Below, one piece after another: positions 5,528-8,518 of a stretch of DNA of 8,518 nucleotides (its first letter is position 1; each line of letters opens with the position of its first letter). Under the pieces are notes generated by a model, which searched no databases, was not told where the DNA came from, and worked only from the letters and a program-made list of their open reading frames with translations. The translations under genes were made by a program, and so were the position numbers. The stretch is taken from assembly GCA_964590995.1 (NCBI GenBank), contig CAZPYY010000044.1:1-8518 (forward strand), read 5' to 3'. The stretch comes from Susulua sp964590995. Lineage in GTDB: Bacteria; Omnitrophota; Gorgyraeia; Duberdicusellales; 4484-171.

Positions 5528-7809
5528 TAGCACTTTGAGTATCCGCAGCCGTCACAGACCAAACATCCTTCTTGATGCCTTAGGGCAGAACCACAATCAG
5601 GGCATACCCCGACTACATTATTAGACCTCTTTTTCTTAACACCTACAGAAGCTTTTTCTTTCTTCGCGGGGGATTCTGCCTTTACCTTGACTACTTCTTT
5701 CTGATCTATTGTTCTCTTCTCTAATACCCGGGCAATAGCATCAGCACAGGAAAAAATCTTCTTTCCCTTATCCCAAGAAGGAGAAGGGCATCTTATCCCT
5801 TTAAGTTGTTCAATAATAACCTTTACGTCAATTTCTCCGCGAAGGGCTAGAGAAACTAACCGACCTACAGCCTCAAGCTGAGAAGCAGCACATCCTCCAG
5901 CCTTACCCATCTGGGTAAAGACCTCAAAGAAATTACCATCCTCATCTTGATTTACTGTAATGTAGAGATTTCCGCAACCGGTAGTTACTTTGGTAGTAGT
6001 TCCTAGAATAACTTCCGGCCTGGGCTTAGGGTAAGGAATAACTGCAGAATAACTCTCTATTACTTCAGGCTCTTCACTCTCTTTCTTCTTATTTACTGTA
6101 AGAACCTGGACGCTTCTACTTCCATCCCGATAAACAGTAATACCTTTACAACCTAACTTATAAGCTAGCAAATATGCTTCTTTTATATCCTCTACAGTAG
6201 CGCTATTAGACAAGTTTATTGTCTTAGAAACAGCATTGTCAGTAAATTCCTGAAAAGCACCCTGCAACTTTATATGCCAAAACGGTGAGATATCCCTGGC
6301 AGTCTTAAAAACTCTTTTTACCTCATCAGGAACCTCATCCATCTTCTGGATACTCTCTCCGCTAGCTATTTTTTCCATTAACTCTTCTGAGTAAAAACCT
6401 TCTTTCTTGGCTACATATTCAAATGACGGGTCTACCTCCAAAAGTTTCTCTCCATCTAAAACATTACGGAAGTAGCAAAGGGAGAAATTAGGCTCTATAC
6501 CTGAGGCAGTTGGCCCGGCAATAATGCTTATTGTTCCAGTAGGAGCAATTGTGGTTAAGGTCGCGTTCCTCAACTTTATCCCTTTTTTCTGCCAAGTACT
6601 CTTATCCCAAGCCGGAAACGTTCCCCTTTTCTTGGCCAAAGCTATAGATTCCCCCTCAGCATTCTTGCGGATGAATTCCATTACCTTCTTTGCTAAGCTT
6701 ATTGCCTGTTCACTATCGTAAGGAATGTCTAAAAACCCTAGCATAGTTGCCCAACCCATAATGCCTAAACCGATCTTTCTTGTTTTTAGAGTATTTTCTC
6801 TAATTTGAGGAAGAGGGAATTTATTAGCCTCAATAACATTATCCAAGAATCTTACTGAAGTCTTGGTAATTCTTCCTAACTTTTCCCAATCAATCTCAAA
6901 ACCATCATCCTCTCTTTTTAATACCTTAAATAAATTAATAGAACCGAGGTTACAGCTCTCATAAGGCAAAAGTGGCTGTTCGCCACAAGGGTTAGTACTT
7001 TCAACATCGCCTAAATGAGGAGTTGGATTGTCTTTATTTATCTTATCTATAAAAACAATTCCCGGCTCTCCGTTATTATGAGCATAGTCAGCGATGGTGT
7101 TAAAAACCTCCCAAGCATTTAACTTTCCGACAACTTGTTTATTATGAGGGTCGATTAATTGATAGTCTTCTTTCTTTAAAACTTTTTCCATGAAGTCATC
7201 AGTCAGAGCTACAGAAATATTGAAATTAGAGATCTCCCCTTCTTTCCCCTTACACTTTATAAATTCTAAAATGTCAGGGTGATCTACTCTTAATATTCCC
7301 ATGTTTGCTCCTCGACGAGTACCCCCCTGTTTCACTGCTTGAGTAGCCGAATCAAAAACTTTCATGAATGAAACCGGTCCTGAAGCCACTCCGCCAGTAG
7401 ACTTAACCATACTGTTTTGGGCTCGAAGGCGTGAAAAACTAAAACCAGTGCCTCCGCCAGTCTTATGTATAAGCGCAGTTGCTTTTATAGCGTCAAAAAT
7501 GGATTCCATAGAGTCATCCACGGGGACTACGAAACAGGCAGCCAGTTGCCCTAAGTCTTTGCCGGCATTCATGAGAGTAGGGGAGTTAGGCATGAACTCT
7601 AAGTTCCTCATCATTTCAAAGAATGCCTTCTCGCACTTTTTCAAGCTTTGCTCATCAGCTCCATACTTCTTCTCCACTCCCGAAATAGCTTTTGCCACCC
7701 TCTCTAATAATTCACTTGGATTTTCAATAACCTTACCTTCGTTATTCTTTTTAAGATAACGTTTTTTCAATACGACAATCGCATTAGAAGAGAAATTTAA
7801 TTCCTCCAT
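5527..7809 (-). CDS. nrdJ: Adenosylcobalamin-dependent (class II) ribonucleotide reductase with zinc-ribbon tail
   Basis: It makes deoxyribonucleotides using a cobalamin-generated thiyl radical, so it works with or without oxygen. The 760 residues contain, in order, FMPNSPTLMNAG (72-83), redox Cys92 in AACFVVPV, KTGGGTGFSFSRLR (116-129) and GGTRRGANMGILRVDHPDI (162-180). The catalytic triad Asn273, Cys275, Glu277 lies in STNPCGEQ, and the second redox Cys286 in ESCNLGSINL. IAPTGTISIIAGPTASGIEP (421-440) and GCKGITVYRDGSR (553-565) complete the barrel. A linker leads to the NrdJ_Z-type domain, GKAGGCAASQLEAVGRLVSLAL (635-656) and GIRCPSPSWDKG (671-682). A Lys-rich linker (about 700-732) then ends in a six-cysteine tail. 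The ATG at 7809 follows AAAGGGGGG two bases away, a strong though close ribosome binding site. A promoter and paired NrdR boxes lie upstream. No small subunit or activase gene is adjacent, as expected for class II. Confidence 0.97.
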   Translation of the reverse strand: MEELNFSSNAIVVLKKRYLKKNNEGKVIENPSELLERVAKAISGVEKKYGADEQSLKKCEKAFFEMMRNLEFMPNSPTLMNAGKDLGQLAACFVVPVDDSMESIFDAIKATALIHKTGGGTGFSFSRLRAQNSMVKSTGGVASGPVSFMKVFDSATQAVKQGGTRRGANMGILRVDHPDILEFIKCKGKEGEISNFNISVALTDDFMEKVLKKEDYQLIDPHNKQVVGKLNAWEVFNTIADYAHNNGEPGIVFIDKINKDNPTPHLGDVESTNPCGEQPLLPYESCNLGSINLFKVLKREDDGFEIDWEKLGRITKTSVRFLDNVIEANKFPLPQIRENTLKTRKIGLGIMGWATMLGFLDIPYDSEQAISLAKKVMEFIRKNAEGESIALAKKRGTFPAWDKSTWQKKGIKLRNATLTTIAPTGTISIIAGPTASGIEPNFSLCYFRNVLDGEKLLEVDPSFEYVAKKEGFYSEELMEKIASGESIQKMDEVPDEVKRVFKTARDISPFWHIKLQGAFQEFTDNAVSKTINLSNSATVEDIKEAYLLAYKLGCKGITVYRDGSRSVQVLTVNKKKESEEPEVIESYSAVIPYPKPRPEVILGTTTKVTTGCGNLYITVNQDEDGNFFEVFTQMGKAGGCAASQLEAVGRLVSLALRGEIDVKVIIEQLKGIRCPSPSWDKGKKIFSCADAIARVLEKRTIDQKEVVKVKAESPAKKEKASVGVKKKRSNNVVGVCPDCGSALRHQEGCLVCDGCGYSKC

Positions 7810-7898
7810 AGCCCCCCTTTCTTTTCGAAGATATGTTTGCGGTAATTCAAGAACCTAGATTTAATAATGAGGAAAACAAATGATTGATAAGACACCTT

Positions 7899-7927
7899 TT
7901 TATATCACGCCCTTATAATAATGTCAA
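7899..7927 (-). promoter_or_regulatory. Promoter of nrdJ
   Basis: On the minus strand TTGACA (7922-7927) is a perfect -35, followed after 17 bp by TATAAA (7899-7904), five of six matches to TATAAT. Transcription would start near 7892, giving an nrdJ leader of about 83 bases. No cobalamin-riboswitch features were seen in that leader. Confidence 0.75.
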
Positions 7928-7934
7928 GAAAAAA

Positions 7935-7950
7935 ATACAATATATAGTAG
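7935..7950. promoter_or_regulatory. NrdR box 1 (proximal to nrdJ)
   Basis: The core caatatatag (7938-7947) fits the NrdR-box core CwATATATwG at all ten positions, and the flanks fit partly. NrdR is the zinc-ribbon/ATP-cone repressor of bacterial ribonucleotide reductase genes. The site lies 7 bp upstream of the -35. nrdR itself is not in the window. Confidence 0.65.
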
Positions 7951-7965
7951 TCTTGGCCTCAATTG

Positions 7966-7981
7966 ACACAATATGTTGAGA
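7966..7981. promoter_or_regulatory. NrdR box 2 (distal to nrdJ)
   Basis: The core caatatgttg (7969-7978) matches CwATATATwG at nine of ten positions and is preceded by the consensus flank aca. Core to core, it is 31 bp from box 1, which is about three helical turns and is the spacing known for functional NrdR box pairs. It begins 35 bp upstream of the -35 and 17 bp from the stop-codon end of the upstream LacI-type gene. Confidence 0.62.
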
Positions 7982-7997
7982 TTTGAAGGAAGATATG

Positions 7998-8518
7998 TTA
8001 AAGAAAGCTTACTGTATCACGAATAATAAGTTCTGTATCCAGAACTATTCTTCGGGCAGATTTCTTACTCTCTATATTCTCTTTCAATATCTTTACAGCC
8101 TGATGAACCATTGCTTTTAAAGGCTGCCTTACTGTAGTAAGCATTAAATTTCCGTAAAGACAATGAGGATTATCGTCAAAACCAATAATGCTCAAATCCT
8201 TCGGCACTTTTATTCTTTTTTCTTCAGCGAACTTTAAAACCTCACTAGCAACCTCGTCACTGCAGCAGAATACAGCAGTAGGAGGATTTTTTGAAGAAAA
8301 TAACTCCTCTAACTTTACCCAAGCTTCTTTGCGTGAAAAATTGGTAACCTTAAGGTAGTCTTTGACCAAGGCTATCCCATTTTTCTCCAAGGCTGATTTA
8401 TACCCGGCTATCCTCTCTTGGGCGCATTGAACACGTAAGTCACCAGCAAGATGGGCTACTCGTTTATGCCCGTGATGAACCAAAAACTCTGTTGCCTCGT
8501 AAGCACCTTTAAAATTAT
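7998..8518 (-). CDS. LacI/GalR-family transcriptional regulator, effector-binding part (5' end outside window)
   Basis: The frame is open to the right edge. It reads NFKGAYEATEFLVHHGHKRVAHLAGDL at the visible start, so the TTG at 8483 is internal. About 173 residues are present, corresponding to the C-terminal half of the periplasmic-binding-protein-like sensor domain. Family marks are GAYEAT..L...GHKRVAHL, the ER..GY.SAL block, PPTAVFCCSDEVASEVLKFAEEKRIKVPKDLSIIGFDDNP, and the hinge-proximal LTTVRQPLKAMVHQAVKIL. The helix-turn-helix and ligand-contact residues of the first lobe lie beyond the window, so neither operator nor ligand can be inferred; sugars or nucleosides are typical. It precedes nrdJ on the same strand with a 188-base gap, but nrdJ has its own promoter, so a functional link is not implied. 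Within that gap, a minus-strand T-run (7928-7935) follows the LacI stop without a convincing hairpin. Confidence 0.88.
   Translation of the reverse strand, partial: NFKGAYEATEFLVHHGHKRVAHLAGDLRVQCAQERIAGYKSALEKNGIALVKDYLKVTNFSRKEAWVKLEELFSSKNPPTAVFCCSDEVASEVLKFAEEKRIKVPKDLSIIGFDDNPHCLYGNLMLTTVRQPLKAMVHQAVKILKENIESKKSARRIVLDTELIIRDTVSFL

Noticed and set aside
7364..7759. Open frame of 131 codons on the plus strand opposite nrdJ
   Set aside because: It is antisense to strongly conserved nrdJ sequence, has no family resemblance, and is an expected by-product of codon use on the other strand. The open frames opposite mnmG (1868-2257, 2828-3040), lpxB (695-913) and the secreted-protein gene (4039-4266) were dropped for the same reason.
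7810..7997. Cobalamin riboswitch controlling the B12-dependent nrdJ
   Set aside because: The leader from the predicted start is only about 83 bases, and no B12-box-like sequence or multi-helix fold was seen. Paired NrdR boxes explain the region better.
8481..8483. TTG as the start of the LacI-type gene
   Set aside because: Reading in frame upstream to the window edge gives more LacI sensor-domain sequence (GAYEATEFL), so the gene continues beyond the window.

Overview
This is an AT-rich window from a Gram-negative bacterium, because it carries lpxB for lipid A synthesis. The best guess for lineage is Candidatus Omnitrophota or a relative. The main clue is the small secreted protein at 3780-4448: a signal peptide, then a DITITTYYPAPYG stretch, then an NVGIGT..P..LDV.G stalk motif. 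I associate this architecture with that phylum. The guess comes from memory and not from a search.

Layout: two genes read rightward at the left end, a Gfo/Idh/MocA oxidoreductase (5' end outside the window) and lpxB. Both probably serve cell-envelope sugar and lipid A metabolism. They meet the leftward mnmG (tRNA wobble-uridine modification) tail to tail over 19 bases, with a terminator-like hairpin across the junction. Everything else reads leftward. In transcription order from the right edge these are a LacI-family regulator (5' end outside the window), nrdJ (B12-dependent class II ribonucleotide reductase), gpmA (phosphoglycerate mutase), the small secreted protein, and mnmG. The genes are mostly housekeeping, intact and full length. 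They form no obvious single pathway, and most are separated by 97 to 260 bases of non-coding DNA.

The unusual material lies in the gaps. (a) 7899-7981, before nrdJ, has a near-consensus sigma70-type promoter and two NrdR-box-like palindromes exactly 31 bp apart. (b) 5454-5527, between nrdJ and gpmA, is an 8-bp-period degenerate repeat that switches strand in the middle and so can fold back on itself. (c) 4449-4681, before the secreted-protein gene, is dense in dyads. These include two mutually exclusive hairpins next to the Shine-Dalgarno sequence, two TATAAT hexamers on the coding strand and a cluster of GATTA/TAATC words. (d) 3602-3704, before mnmG, is a GC-rich island that folds by eye into a closed three-way junction, and two of its closing pairs work as G-U only if the plus strand is the folded one. 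(e) A short motif of about 22 bases recurs right after the stop codons of both gpmA and the secreted-protein gene.

No tRNA, rRNA, CRISPR array, insertion sequence or phage gene was found. The three-way-junction element and the two stop-codon-adjacent repeats are the best candidates for something undescribed. All folding was done by eye.
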